Shown here one piece after another: positions 7,646-17,330 of a DNA stretch of 64,000 bases. Numbering within the stretch: the first letter of the stretch is position 1; each line of letters starts with the position of its first letter. The stretch lies in the NCBI RefSeq assembly GCF_001307195.1, contig NZ_CP012808.1, positions 744,001-808,000 on the forward strand, read 5' to 3'. The notes beneath the pieces were generated by a model that was not told the origin of the DNA, searched no databases, and saw only the letters and a list, made by a program, of their open reading frames with translations. Origin of the DNA: Acinetobacter equi. Its GTDB lineage: Bacteria; Pseudomonadota; Gammaproteobacteria; Pseudomonadales; Moraxellaceae. A program made the translations under genes and the position numbers.

Positions 7646-10605
7646 GCAAACATCCACATGCCTTAAAACGCTTAAACAGACATAAAAAAAATAAGGAGTT
7701 TCTTCTTAAATTATTTAGTGAGAAATGCTCAGCACTAACAGATGAAAGCTATCCAAACATATGTCGCCAGATCGATCTTCAACTTCTAGAACACTACAAA
7801 TCTAATATTCTTAGTTACCAAATTGCACGCTTTGAATTTGCAAAATATATTAAGCGATTTAACCTCTCATCTGGGCAGAACTTTCCCATTCCTGCATCAC
7901 CTATTCATCACGAAAGAAGCTCTCCGCTACAAAGTATCGAGACATTAAAACATGGTAAAAAAGTGACCCATTTTGCTCAAAATATATTAACTTACTGGGA
8001 AAAGCATTCCGAATTCAGCCCTATTCAATCTCTTGGCTTTTGTCTAATTAGCAGCATATTATTTAATGGTATTTATGATGATACGGAGCTGCAAAAGTTT
8101 CTGAAAGTCATTCTAAAGACAAAAAAGTTTCAAAGTTTTTTAAACCAAAATCATATCGTCTCACTAGAAATACCAAATCAAAAATTTGGTAATCAGCGTA
8201 TAAAAAACCGTAATTTCTCAGTCAGCTATACGAAAACGTTTGTACTCAATGATATTGTTAAATGCTGGATCTACAGACTAAAATATCAAGAGTTTAATCT
8301 ATTCTCAGAACTTAATGATCCGGAAATCATCGTTAATAATTGCATTACAGAATGCCTTCCCACAGAAAAAGTACGCTATAAAGATCTTTTAAAATATGGT
8401 TTTTACTACACACAGTTTTTAGAAAATAGTGGCTTAGATCAAATGTCGATCTGTATTTTAAAAAATGATATTTGTAACTCTAGTCCACTTTCAAAACAGT
8501 TAGCGACTTATTTTGTGCAGTTTGATCAATCAACGACTATTACCATTACAAATAATTTAGACAGCTCTAATAAGCCACTACCCTCTCCTCAAACCTCTAC
8601 TGATTCGGCTGAATTTTTAGTTAAAATTCGTCGTGCAATTCGTTCAAAAAACTACAAAAATCAACTTATAGATCTATACACACAAGACTTATCTCCAACT
8701 CTAAGTCGCTTATTGTTTTGGAGTATTCTGCGTTCTAAATTAAACGAGCAACAATTAGATCGTCTCAATCATATTATGCAGCACAAAAAATTGCTTAAGC
8801 AACACTTAACTCAAGCAGATTTTCAACCCATTAAACAAAGCTCACTTAAAACCATGTTTTCTCAATTTGCTGTTGGCTGGCTACTAGCAACTCAAGACAA
8901 AGATATTTCTTCATTTTCAGCGGTTGATTTTGAAGATCTATATGGAGAAATGCTTTTACTAAAAAAAGAAACAGCCCGTGCAACGTTACAAAAACGTCTA
9001 CTGGAATTTCATCATAAACAAAGTTTATTTTTTAATGCTCCCTCTGTCGATTTAGATAATTTAATCCAAGCTAAAATATGTAAAACAGCACTGATTTCAC
9101 CACATCTTTTCCATGAAATGCTACACCAGCTTGAACATGTACAAAACATACCTACACAAGATAAAACCATGTTTAAACTGTTTTTTATTCTTAGTTTTCG
9201 AGTTGGTCTACGCATTAATGAAACATTAAATATCTTCGTACGCGATCTTTTTATTACTGATGATGAAGTAATCTTAACGATCCGGAATAACAGAAATAAA
9301 AGTCAAAAAAGCAGCTCTGCTTATCGTAAAATTCTTTTACATCATTTGCTAAAAGATGATGAGTTACGTTTATTTAAAACATATAGTCTCAATCGAAAAC
9401 AGTTGCTGAAAGAGCAAAAAAAATCATTTTCACAGCCACTGTTTTTAAAGCAATCATTGCAAGAAAGTAATGAAAATGAAGTGAACTTACTACTCAAACA
9501 ACTCATCCAACCTATTTTTGGAGAGCATAACTTTACTTATCATAGCCTGCGCCATTCGGCTTTTAATCACATATATCTTGTTTTAAAAAATTCTGAACTT
9601 GCTAATGAATTTACAGACTATACACCAAATGAGCAACTACGCATCCGATATGCCTTGCTACGAAACAACAATACGCAACAAACCTGGTATGCTCTCTCCC
9701 ACTTTGCAGGACACCTTACACCAGAAACAACCTGTTCAAGCTATCTTCATCTTATGCATTTAGCGATTACATATCAACTTAATCAGATAAAAAGTCCACT
9801 TTCTAAAGAAGCCTACTTTAATATTTTAAAATACGATGATTCAATAAAGTATCCAGTTCAGCAAAGATCAATAAAACAATTCTTATTTAATTACCTAACT
9901 AAAGACCGTTATAAACAACATAATCATAGACATCAAATAAAACAACAAGCCACTGATTCTATGATACTAGGAGCATACAACTCCGAAATAACTTTTGAAC
10001 TTTTACATCACATTCTTACCGTAATAAAGGAGGAAGATCTTCTATTACCCGAAACTATTCCTTTACAAATAGCAATAAAATTACGTGCTAGGGCTCTACA
10101 TTTAAAAACATCATATGTAACCCAAAAACAATCATCAAGGTTATTTACAACGGACTTTTTAAAAAAAAATCCCAACTCTCTAGTAACTATGTTACCAACC
10201 AATCAAGATGAGAAAAAGATCATCCACTATACCCAAGAGCGTTATGCAACATCATATAATAAACATAAGAAACAATTGAATACTCTCTATTCTATTTATC
10301 TTGAAAAAGTTCAACCAAATTCACCTCAGCTCATTTTTGAGATCAATGAAAAAAGGCAACTGAAAAAATTTCTATCTTTTATTATCAGCCTATTTCCAAA
10401 AAAATATCTGCATTTAGAGCTATCCCAAATAAGTAAGAAGTTGCTTAAAAATACCCTACAAAATTTAAAGTTTCAGACAGAAAATTTTACATTCAATGAA
10501 GAAGAAAAACGAATTAAATTCAGTTTTAAATGTACAAATCAAAAAGCTCTCGGAGTATTCAAACTTTTGATGTACTTAATGATTGTGGCTCATATGAATA
10601 TTTAA
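7642..10605 (+). CDS. Very large tyrosine recombinase/integrase, third gene of the trio
   Basis: A 987-residue protein with an internal catalytic domain at about residues 500-710. R524 lies in GLRINETL, a lysine- and arginine-rich hairpin (IRNNRNKSQKSS) follows, then HSLRH with H634 and R637, H687/H691 in SHFAGH, and Y701 in SSYLH. This is the R-K-HxxR-H-Y pattern of active tyrosine recombinases. About 280 residues follow the catalytic tyrosine, and nearly 500 precede it, which is far outside the usual integrase length. The start overlaps the previous stop (ATGA). It ends about 750 bases before the tRNA-Gly fragment, the expected place for an island integrase. Both large proteins keep a full residue set, suggesting they act together rather than one being a relic. 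Confidence 0.82.
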   Translation: MSKHPHALKRLNRHKKNKEFLLKLFSEKCSALTDESYPNICRQIDLQLLEHYKSNILSYQIARFEFAKYIKRFNLSSGQNFPIPASPIHHERSSPLQSIETLKHGKKVTHFAQNILTYWEKHSEFSPIQSLGFCLISSILFNGIYDDTELQKFLKVILKTKKFQSFLNQNHIVSLEIPNQKFGNQRIKNRNFSVSYTKTFVLNDIVKCWIYRLKYQEFNLFSELNDPEIIVNNCITECLPTEKVRYKDLLKYGFYYTQFLENSGLDQMSICILKNDICNSSPLSKQLATYFVQFDQSTTITITNNLDSSNKPLPSPQTSTDSAEFLVKIRRAIRSKNYKNQLIDLYTQDLSPTLSRLLFWSILRSKLNEQQLDRLNHIMQHKKLLKQHLTQADFQPIKQSSLKTMFSQFAVGWLLATQDKDISSFSAVDFEDLYGEMLLLKKETARATLQKRLLEFHHKQSLFFNAPSVDLDNLIQAKICKTALISPHLFHEMLHQLEHVQNIPTQDKTMFKLFFILSFRVGLRINETLNIFVRDLFITDDEVILTIRNNRNKSQKSSSAYRKILLHHLLKDDELRLFKTYSLNRKQLLKEQKKSFSQPLFLKQSLQESNENEVNLLLKQLIQPIFGEHNFTYHSLRHSAFNHIYLVLKNSELANEFTDYTPNEQLRIRYALLRNNNTQQTWYALSHFAGHLTPETTCSSYLHLMHLAITYQLNQIKSPLSKEAYFNILKYDDSIKYPVQQRSIKQFLFNYLTKDRYKQHNHRHQIKQQATDSMILGAYNSEITFELLHHILTVIKEEDLLLPETIPLQIAIKLRARALHLKTSYVTQKQSSRLFTTDFLKKNPNSLVTMLPTNQDEKKIIHYTQERYATSYNKHKKQLNTLYSIYLEKVQPNSPQLIFEINEKRQLKKFLSFIISLFPKKYLHLELSQISKKLLKNTLQNLKFQTENFTFNEEEKRIKFSFKCTNQKALGVFKLLMYLMIVAHMNI

Positions 10606-10639
10606 AACCTATTTCACTATCTTCTTTACTTTATTCATT

Positions 10640-11026
10640 CTAGTAATCATCATCAATTTTAGATCTAAATGGAATTAATTCTAATTCACCAGAAGAACGA
10701 CATACTAGCCCTGAGGGCTCCCAACTTATTCCAAAATAATCAGGATCAGACTCAAGTATTGGCTCAACTGTAATTTTTAACCCAGTTGTTAAATAGCTCA
10801 TTTTTTTTATACGAAATGGGTGCTCATCAAATGACATAAAATGTAATTTTCTATCTTTAAAAGCTGATAATAAAAAACTTAATGAAAGTTGATCAATATA
10901 TCGATCACTCATAGGATTCTTTACACCACAAGATACAAAAACAACTTTAATCTTTATGTTGTATTCTGGTTTTTCAAAACTTACGTCCGGTACAGTCAAT
11001 AATAAGTATTCAGGAACTTTCAACAT
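10640..11026 (-). CDS. Hypothetical protein at the island edge
   Basis: A 128-residue soluble protein starting MLKVPEYLL and ending KIDDDY, convergent with the recombinase operon. An AGGA lies about 11 bases before the ATG. I do not recognise a family: there is no signal peptide, membrane segment, Walker or nuclease motif, and the sequence looks beta-rich (alternating hydrophobic strands such as IKIKVVFVS). It is the last gene before the tRNA-Gly scar, so it is most simply island cargo. It could be a small defence or immunity component, but nothing in the sequence shows that. Confidence 0.55.
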   Translation of the reverse strand: MLKVPEYLLLTVPDVSFEKPEYNIKIKVVFVSCGVKNPMSDRYIDQLSLSFLLSAFKDRKLHFMSFDEHPFRIKKMSYLTTGLKITVEPILESDPDYFGISWEPSGLVCRSSGELELIPFRSKIDDDY

Positions 11027-11350
11027 TAATTATTCATCCTATTAATTTTTTAAAATACTTTTAGTAATTAAACCTTAAATCTATTTTATGAAAACTGAAG
11101 TAGTTCTTCTAATAACGGATAAACCATAGATTTCCCTCTTAATAAGAATATACCATATGGTCAAATTCAATTATTAATAATAAAATTATACTCAAAAAAT
11201 AGGTACCTTTTATAAATTTAAAATTACAAAACTAAGTGACCAAAATACCATTAAAGTACATAAATTGATTAAAATTATATGCTACAAAAATCTATGTCTA
11301 ACTAATTAAATCAAATACTTAACATTAAGGCAATCTAATGTAATAAATCT
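11027..11350. other. AT-rich gap before the attachment site
   Basis: No open frame of credible length on either strand. The stretch is very AT-rich with scattered A/T runs and may include recombinase-binding arms next to the crossover site, but I see no clear repeated arm sequence. Confidence 0.4.
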
Positions 11351-11403
<53 letters not shown>

Positions 11404-11410
11404 AATTCAA

Positions 11411-11442
11411 AAAAGCCCTCATCAAAAGATGGGGGCTTTTTT
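11411..11442 (+). terminator. Rho-independent terminator of the former tRNA-Gly gene
   Basis: AAAAGCCCYC and GGGGGCTTTTTT arms around a short AT loop, directly after the CCA end of the tRNA fragment. It belongs to the original chromosomal tRNA transcription unit. Confidence 0.85.
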
Positions 11443-11507
11443 ATTTATATAAAATATTCATTCACTCTCCTTATAATTAGCAATAAAATAAATATCTTGA
11501 TCAAAAA

Positions 11508-11533
11508 TTAAGGTCTATTTTAAATAGACCTAT
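11508..11533 (-). terminator. Terminator-like hairpin after the AEC permease gene
   Basis: Arms AGGTCTATTT and AAATAGACCT around a single base; read on the minus strand the hairpin is followed by TTAATTTTTG, so it can end the permease transcript, whose stop is at 11540. Confidence 0.65.
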
Positions 11534-11539
11534 TAGAGT

Positions 11540-12508
11540 TTAAGAATGAATCATCACAATAAGTGCCGTCACTGTAATCAACATACCGACTGTTGTAATA
11601 GCCAATATAGATGATGCTTGTGCCTGGTATTGCTTATACCGTGTTGCAAGCAAAACAATCATTGGACCTGATGGTAAAGCAGCAAGCAACAAGCCTTCAT
11701 TAAAAACTGTTGTATGTATTGGCATACGAAATACATAAATTGCTATTCCAATAAATAACAAAGGGACGCCTATATTTTTTAAAAGCGAAATACAAAAAAC
11801 CTCACCCGAAACCTTAAATTGATTCGCAGCAATCGTCATTCCTGCAACGAATACGGCAACACCAGCGGTTGCCTTACCAATTAGCTCTAAGGAATTAATA
11901 ACAACATGTGGCATTTGAATATTTAAAAATACGAGAATAAATGCCAATAATGGTGCCCATACAAATGGCGTCTTGAAAATAGCTTGATATAAAGATTCAC
12001 CAACTAAATGCATAGCTGAGTGATGATTTTCTTCATTAACCAAAGCCATCTTTATAATCACAGTAGCTAAAGGAACAATAAAAACATTAATTACAACAGA
12101 AATCATGCTTACAGCTACGCCACTTTCAATACCATATAAGCTACCAAGTAAGGCAGGACCATAAAATGGACCTGCACAAAAACTAACAGCTAGACCTGCA
12201 ATTGAAGCTTCTACATTATTTCGTTTAAAACAAAATTTTGTAAAAATAAACCCCACAATATAAGCAATAAATAATGTAATAAATAATGAAAAAAATAAGC
12301 TAAGTTCCTGAATTAAACTTACTCTGGAAACAGTCACCGTCCCTACAAATAAGGCTGGAGGTAGAGCAAATTTTAAAACAAGCTCATTAAGTGTATTAAG
12401 TGGTTTTCCCTCAGTTCCAAACGATTGCCTTTTACCTGCAATAAAGCCAAACACTAAAACAAAAATAATAGGTATAACAATCGCCATTGATTGTAAAATT
12501 TGCTCCAT
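11540..12508 (-). CDS. AEC-family (auxin efflux carrier type) permease
   Basis: I take the start at the ATG at 12508 (322 residues), because AGGTGAGGGG lies directly upstream; an in-frame GTG three codons earlier falls inside that ribosome site. The protein is hydrophobic throughout with about ten membrane segments. It shows the AEC two-half layout: an N-terminal bundle with NELVLKFALPPALF, and a C-terminal bundle with AGMTIAANQF and LAALPSGPMIVLLATRY. Bacterial AEC members (YfdV/MdcF-like) export or import small organic acids such as malonate; the substrate cannot be read here. It is a single gene with its own terminator, next to gltS on the same strand. It is the first chromosomal gene after the island boundary. 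Confidence 0.85.
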   Translation of the reverse strand: MEQILQSMAIVIPIIFVLVFGFIAGKRQSFGTEGKPLNTLNELVLKFALPPALFVGTVTVSRVSLIQELSLFFSLFITLFIAYIVGFIFTKFCFKRNNVEASIAGLAVSFCAGPFYGPALLGSLYGIESGVAVSMISVVINVFIVPLATVIIKMALVNEENHHSAMHLVGESLYQAIFKTPFVWAPLLAFILVFLNIQMPHVVINSLELIGKATAGVAVFVAGMTIAANQFKVSGEVFCISLLKNIGVPLLFIGIAIYVFRMPIHTTVFNEGLLLAALPSGPMIVLLATRYKQYQAQASSILAITTVGMLITVTALIVMIHS

Positions 12509-12608
12509 TCCCCTCACCTAATTTTATATCATTATCAATTAATTATTATTGTATAAATCCACCTTATAAATAGCATTTACTTTTATGTATATAAAGTTTA
12601 TTTTACTA

Positions 12609-12634
12609 AAAAGCCTCCTAAAAAGGAGGCTTAT
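12609..12634 (-). terminator. Terminator after gltS
   Basis: AAGCCTCCT and AGGAGGCTT arms around a short A-rich loop, flanked by A and T runs, 16 bases past the gltS stop. Confidence 0.8.
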
Positions 12635-12649
12635 ATACCTACTTAAAAG

Positions 12650-13873
12650 TTAACTAAATAAACTAATCGTAAACTGAATCACAACTGCATTTACAATATC
12701 AACAAAAAAAGCACCGGTTAATGGAATAATTAAAAAGGCTTTATGTGAAGGTCCATAAGTATTTGTAACTGCCTGAATATTTGCAATAGCCGTTGGTGTT
12801 GCCCCCAAATTCACACCACATTGACCTGCACAAAGTACAGCAGCATCATAACTCCGACCCATCACTCTAAAGGTTACAAAATATAGGTATAAAGCTAAAA
12901 TAAGCGTCTGAACCAAAAGAATCAAAAGCAAAGGACCTGCTAAATCTGCTAATAACCAAAGCTGTAACGACATCAATGCCATAGATAAAAATAATGCTAA
13001 AGAAGCATTACCAAAAACATCAATACAACGATCAAACATTTCAACTTTAAAGCCATGCTCTAAAATATTACGAAGCACAACACCACATGCTAATGCCCAA
13101 ACAAAAGTAGGTAACTCAAACCATTTACCTTGAGCAAAGTCTGCCATGAAATATGCGAAACAAATACAAAATGCGAACATCCCCATTGTTTTTACCGCAT
13201 CATCAGCAGTAATTAAGCGTGTATTTTCTGGATATTCAAATGGTGCTGTTTCATCAGCAGGAGGTGCTTCCACTCGCTGTGCCGATGGTGCAATTTCTTC
13301 TGCCAATTGATAACGACGAATAAGAAACTTAGCCATGGGCCCCCCCATCATTCCACCAATGACAAGACCAAATGTAGCACTTGCCATTCCTAAAACAATT
13401 GCACCATGAATCCCATGATTTTGCTCAAATACACTTCCCCATGCACCTGCTGTACCATGTCCTCCAGTAAGCGTTACAGACCCAACAATCAAACCAATTA
13501 ACGGATCTAAGCCCAGTACCTTCGCAAGACTAATTCCCACAATATTTTGTAAAAGAACAAATATAATTACACATATTAGAAATAATATAAGTGCCTTTCC
13601 ACCTTCTTTAAGCTTTAATAAACTTGCACTCAATCCGACAGAAGTAAAAAACATTAGCATAAATATTTGCTGAATTTTGGCATCAAATGAAACCGTAATA
13701 TTAAATAGCATAAATAAAATATAGGTAACCACTGCTGCAACCAAGCCACCAACAACCGGTTCAGGGATATTATATTTCTTTAATATCGTGATATTTTTCA
13801 CAAAAAAATGCCCTATAAATAGGACAATCACTGAAATCACGATGGTAAGAAAAGCATCTAACTCATAATTCAT
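12650..13873 (-). CDS. gltS: Sodium/glutamate symporter GltS
   Basis: A 407-residue inner-membrane protein, the usual GltS length (about 400). The N-terminal half contains PEPVVGGLVAA and then the glycine-rich re-entrant segment TLTGGHGTAGAWG; the second half repeats this with CAGQCGVNLGATPTAIAN. These paired pore-loop signatures identify the ESS family, which takes up L-glutamate with Na+. A hydrophilic loop of about 40 residues with many A, P and E (near 190-230) separates the halves, as expected. The gene begins at an ATG at 13871-13873 and has its own terminator at 12609-12634, so it is probably monocistronic. It is unrelated to the capsule genes upstream. Confidence 0.93.
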   Translation of the reverse strand: MNYELDAFLTIVISVIVLFIGHFFVKNITILKKYNIPEPVVGGLVAAVVTYILFMLFNITVSFDAKIQQIFMLMFFTSVGLSASLLKLKEGGKALILFLICVIIFVLLQNIVGISLAKVLGLDPLIGLIVGSVTLTGGHGTAGAWGSVFEQNHGIHGAIVLGMASATFGLVIGGMMGGPMAKFLIRRYQLAEEIAPSAQRVEAPPADETAPFEYPENTRLITADDAVKTMGMFAFCICFAYFMADFAQGKWFELPTFVWALACGVVLRNILEHGFKVEMFDRCIDVFGNASLALFLSMALMSLQLWLLADLAGPLLLILLVQTLILALYLYFVTFRVMGRSYDAAVLCAGQCGVNLGATPTAIANIQAVTNTYGPSHKAFLIIPLTGAFFVDIVNAVVIQFTISLFS

Positions 13874-14064
13874 GGCAGGTCATTCATTGTTCAAGACTCA
13901 TATCCATGAATTATAACTTAAGCATATATTTTATTTATGTTTTTAATAATTTAATGTGCATTTAAAATGCAAAATATAATTGAAATTTTAAATACAATTA
14001 AGCATAAGCACTTTCTTTTCAAATCAGATAAATAAAAGATTTACTTTAATACTTATACATACAT

Positions 14065-15267
14065 TTAATGATCCAACTTCATCCAGGGTGATTTACCATA
14101 AAATGAACCATTTAATTGAGAATATTCAATCAATTGATTTCTAAAAGAATAAAAATATTTAATATCAACAATACCTGGCTCTTTCCAAAATTTTTGTAAA
14201 GGATATTGGTTTATTAGACCTGGTAAATTATAAATTGCATGACCTAATGTTTTTACAGGAATTCCATGATACAAAGCTTGTATGCCTGTTGTACTATTCA
14301 CCGTCACCATTCCCAAGCTATGCTTTAATAGCGTTGGCAAATGAACATCACAAAAATAATGAACCCTTCCTGATAAATTTAATTCTCGCTCTAATGTTTT
14401 AATTAATTTTGAGTAATTTCGATACCCCCGATCCATAGGATGATGCTTTAAGACTAAGTGTTGATCATCATTTGCATATTGAGCAAAATTTTTCATTACT
14501 TTTTCTATATATAACTCAACCTTCTTTAAATCACTATGTGTCAGAATTTGCGAATCATTATGAACTTGCAAGGCAAATACAAAATATTTTTTTGAATATT
14601 TTCTTATAAATTGTTTAAAACACAGCTTTTCAAAAAAATAATTTTTTATCCGTCGAACGCCTGAGATACACCAGTAATAAAGCTCTAGCTTAGGTGCAAT
14701 TTGACGATGATGCTGATAATTTGGGTAATTTATCTGGTTAATTGTCCAAAACCAATAATAAAGTATGGCACTTAAGACCATCATAGAAAATTGATTATGA
14801 ACAGGCTCTATATTTTTTATAGTTATTCTTTGTCGTGATGAATATCCCGTAATAAAAGCATCCTGAAAATTAGAATAAAAATTTACCCCATCTTGTTCAA
14901 ACGTAATATAGTCTGGACGAATATACCCTTCTTCAAATGCAAAAAACTTAACTTTACAGCGTAAAGAAATTTCTTTTGCAATCACATGATAAAAACGACA
15001 ATCCCCAAAACAGACAATCGCATCAATCTGATGCTCAATAATAAAATTTTCTAGCCATAATGGAAAATTTTCTAGCGTGTCTGTATAACTAAAACAATTC
15101 TGCATTGTTTTAGAAAAAAATTGATCGCCCCCATTAAAATTTACTTTGAAGCATTCAATTTTTTCTTGATTTAACCATTTCGCCAATCGAGTAAAAAAAT
15201 TTCCCATTGGTCCTTGCAAAAGTAATACTCGGCGGGAGTCGAGTAAACTTTTCACATATTTCGACAC
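14065..15267 (-). CDS. kpsS: KpsS-like Kdo transferase of group 2 capsule linker
   Basis: A 400-residue cytoplasmic protein with the KpsS N terminus: LLLQGPMGNFFTRLAKWL and, shortly after, FKVNFNGGDQFF. It also has the FAFEEGYIRPDYIT segment that KpsS shares with KpsC, and a GVHYF/TVNSTTGIQALYHG region typical of this capsule-synthesis family. KpsS is known to add the first beta-Kdo to lyso-phosphatidylglycerol, and KpsC extends the chain; the poly-Kdo linker anchors capsules exported by ABC transporters. Here it lies 30 bases after kpsC on the same strand, so the two are co-transcribed as in E. coli group 2 loci. No signal peptide. Length is close to the E. coli protein. Confidence 0.88.
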   Translation of the reverse strand: MSKYVKSLLDSRRVLLLQGPMGNFFTRLAKWLNQEKIECFKVNFNGGDQFFSKTMQNCFSYTDTLENFPLWLENFIIEHQIDAIVCFGDCRFYHVIAKEISLRCKVKFFAFEEGYIRPDYITFEQDGVNFYSNFQDAFITGYSSRQRITIKNIEPVHNQFSMMVLSAILYYWFWTINQINYPNYQHHRQIAPKLELYYWCISGVRRIKNYFFEKLCFKQFIRKYSKKYFVFALQVHNDSQILTHSDLKKVELYIEKVMKNFAQYANDDQHLVLKHHPMDRGYRNYSKLIKTLERELNLSGRVHYFCDVHLPTLLKHSLGMVTVNSTTGIQALYHGIPVKTLGHAIYNLPGLINQYPLQKFWKEPGIVDIKYFYSFRNQLIEYSQLNGSFYGKSPWMKLDH

Positions 15268-15297
15268 TAAAATTTTACCTTAAAAAAAATACTACAA

Positions 15298-17262
15298 CTA
15301 TTTAAAAAAATTAATAAATTTAAATAAAAAGGGCTTAAAAGTTGGAAAGTATCTTATTTGACTTATGTGCTCAATGACATTTTCCGGCTGTATTGTTGGT
15401 AGTGTGTTAATTTTTGTAAAATTGTACAAAGGATACTCGATAAGAGTACAAAAAATCAACTTTTCACAAGATATTTTATGTGTTCTCCGCTCACATTTAT
15501 ATTCATCTTTTGTTAATCCCCACCCAGCATAAAAAGGTAAACCATAGCAGTAAACTTTAAGACCTCGTAATAAAGCTTCAAAACCACTTAAAGATGAAAT
15601 CGTATGAACTTCATCGCAAATGTTAAAACAATCTAAAATAGATACTTTTTTCTCAATATAATTACAAAACTTCAGTGCAATATGATCTGGAATATTACCT
15701 ACTCTTAAACCTTCAAGCACATCAGGATGTGGTTTATAAATAATGTAGGCAGTAGGATTTTTTTGACGGACCTTCTCCAATAAGGCTAAATTGGTTTTAA
15801 TACCAACACCACCCAACTGAACCGACATATCATCTTCAACTTGCCCTATCACCAAAATTACACGATCTTGCTCAAATGGTCTTTGTAATGTTTCATGAAC
15901 GCCTACATTATATTTTGTAATATTTAATTCAATAAGCATTTGCCATAAACTTATGGCACGAACATGTTCTTCTTCAGTTAAATCTGGGCGATATTGAAGT
16001 AAATTTTCTAATCTAGATGGGCGAGTTGCATCATAATAAATTCCGACATCATCAAAGACCAAAGAACAAGGTCGAATTAATTTTGCACCAAGACCAACAG
16101 ATCGAATAAATCCATCTTCAACAGTAATGACATTTTCATAGCCTTGTTGCTTTAAATAATGTGCTTTTTTCCCCCAAGCAAGAACTGTGTCATTTTTATT
16201 TGGTTTACAAAATGAATAAAACGTGATCTGAGTTTTTGGAAAATTTAAAAAATCTCGAATAAATTTTCGTTTCCAACGACTAAAACCATAAGCTGAAATC
16301 AGATTAGGAACATATTTCTGCGCTTCAATATTTGGAATTAACAACTCTAAAATATCTTCTAATTCACATTTTTTACCTGTTATAGGATTTACATAACATG
16401 CATATTTTAAATATGCACATGCAAATAAATGCTCTAAGGAACGCTTTTTCCCTCTTCTCTCACCTATAATATGTAAAGGTGCATATTGATCATCTGTAAG
16501 TCCCCATCCTGCATACCAAGGAACACCAAAGCAATATACTTGCTTACCACAAAGTAAGGCTTCAAAGCCTAGCTGAGAACTCACCACAAATACATGACTA
16601 AACTGTGGTAATAATTCAATAGGATTATAATTCTGAGATAATACTTTTACACGTGGATGCTGTAAATCAACAAAATCAAAATGCCCTTGAGATTTCCCTG
16701 CTAATACATCAGGATGTATTTTCACCCAAATTGTCGCTGTAGGATAGTCGTCTAAAGCTTGTTGCAACATTAACTTAAATGTCTGCTGATTAGCTCCTGC
16801 ATACTGAATAGATTGATCACCAAATGTTTGATCAACAACTAAAATATGTTGTTTCTCTGAATCAAATATTGTGGGATCTATATTGTCGAACTTCTGATTA
16901 TATTTACTAATTTTATATTTTAAGATAGTTTCAATAATATGCTTTGCGCGAATATTAAGATCTTGATTTTCATCTAATAATATTACGTTTTCTAAATCTG
17001 ATACTTGGTAAGCATCGAAATAAATTCCTAATTTATCTACAACCAAAGATAATGGAGAACAGCCATCTTTTCCCAAACCTAAAGAACGAATAAAACCATC
17101 CTCTAGACACAACACATCTAGACCATGCGTTTCTGCATAAGCTTTAGCTTTAAAAAAACTTTTTTTACGCCCCCAACCCAAAGCATAAACTTTGTCTAAA
17201 TCTAAACATTTTTGAAAAATATAATAGGTTTTCTTTAACTTTTTAGAACCAAAATATTGCAT
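15298..17262 (-). CDS. kpsC: KpsC-like dual-domain Kdo transferase
   Basis: A 654-residue protein made of two related halves. The first half has YALGWGRKKSFFKAK and, at residues 54-64, EDGFIRSLGLG; the second half, from about residue 350, repeats this as VLAWGKKAHYLKQQ and EDGFIRSVGLG. Each half also has a GFEALLCGK/GFEALLRGL site and a YCFGVPWYAGWGLT/YCYGLPFYAGWGLT block. This tandem layout is that of KpsC, whose halves are the GT99 and GT107 Kdo transferases that build alternating beta-2,4/beta-2,7 Kdo on phosphatidylglycerol. It is first in a kpsC-kpsS unit and is divergent from a glycosyltransferase pair at 17331. No Kdo-synthesis gene (kpsF, kpsU) is present in the window, so CMP-Kdo presumably comes from the lipopolysaccharide pathway. 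Confidence 0.93.
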   Translation of the reverse strand: MQYFGSKKLKKTYYIFQKCLDLDKVYALGWGRKKSFFKAKAYAETHGLDVLCLEDGFIRSLGLGKDGCSPLSLVVDKLGIYFDAYQVSDLENVILLDENQDLNIRAKHIIETILKYKISKYNQKFDNIDPTIFDSEKQHILVVDQTFGDQSIQYAGANQQTFKLMLQQALDDYPTATIWVKIHPDVLAGKSQGHFDFVDLQHPRVKVLSQNYNPIELLPQFSHVFVVSSQLGFEALLCGKQVYCFGVPWYAGWGLTDDQYAPLHIIGERRGKKRSLEHLFACAYLKYACYVNPITGKKCELEDILELLIPNIEAQKYVPNLISAYGFSRWKRKFIRDFLNFPKTQITFYSFCKPNKNDTVLAWGKKAHYLKQQGYENVITVEDGFIRSVGLGAKLIRPCSLVFDDVGIYYDATRPSRLENLLQYRPDLTEEEHVRAISLWQMLIELNITKYNVGVHETLQRPFEQDRVILVIGQVEDDMSVQLGGVGIKTNLALLEKVRQKNPTAYIIYKPHPDVLEGLRVGNIPDHIALKFCNYIEKKVSILDCFNICDEVHTISSLSGFEALLRGLKVYCYGLPFYAGWGLTKDEYKCERRTHKISCEKLIFCTLIEYPLYNFTKINTLPTIQPENVIEHISQIRYFPTFKPFLFKFINFFK

Positions 17263-17330
17263 AATAAATAATAGAAGCTATCTCAATTTTTAAGTTTAGT
17301 GCTCAAACTTTAACACGATATTAGTAATTT

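Noticed and set aside
6984..10202. Minus-strand open frames inside the recombinase genes
   Set aside because: Antisense to proteins with complete catalytic residue sets; no start signals or recognisable content.
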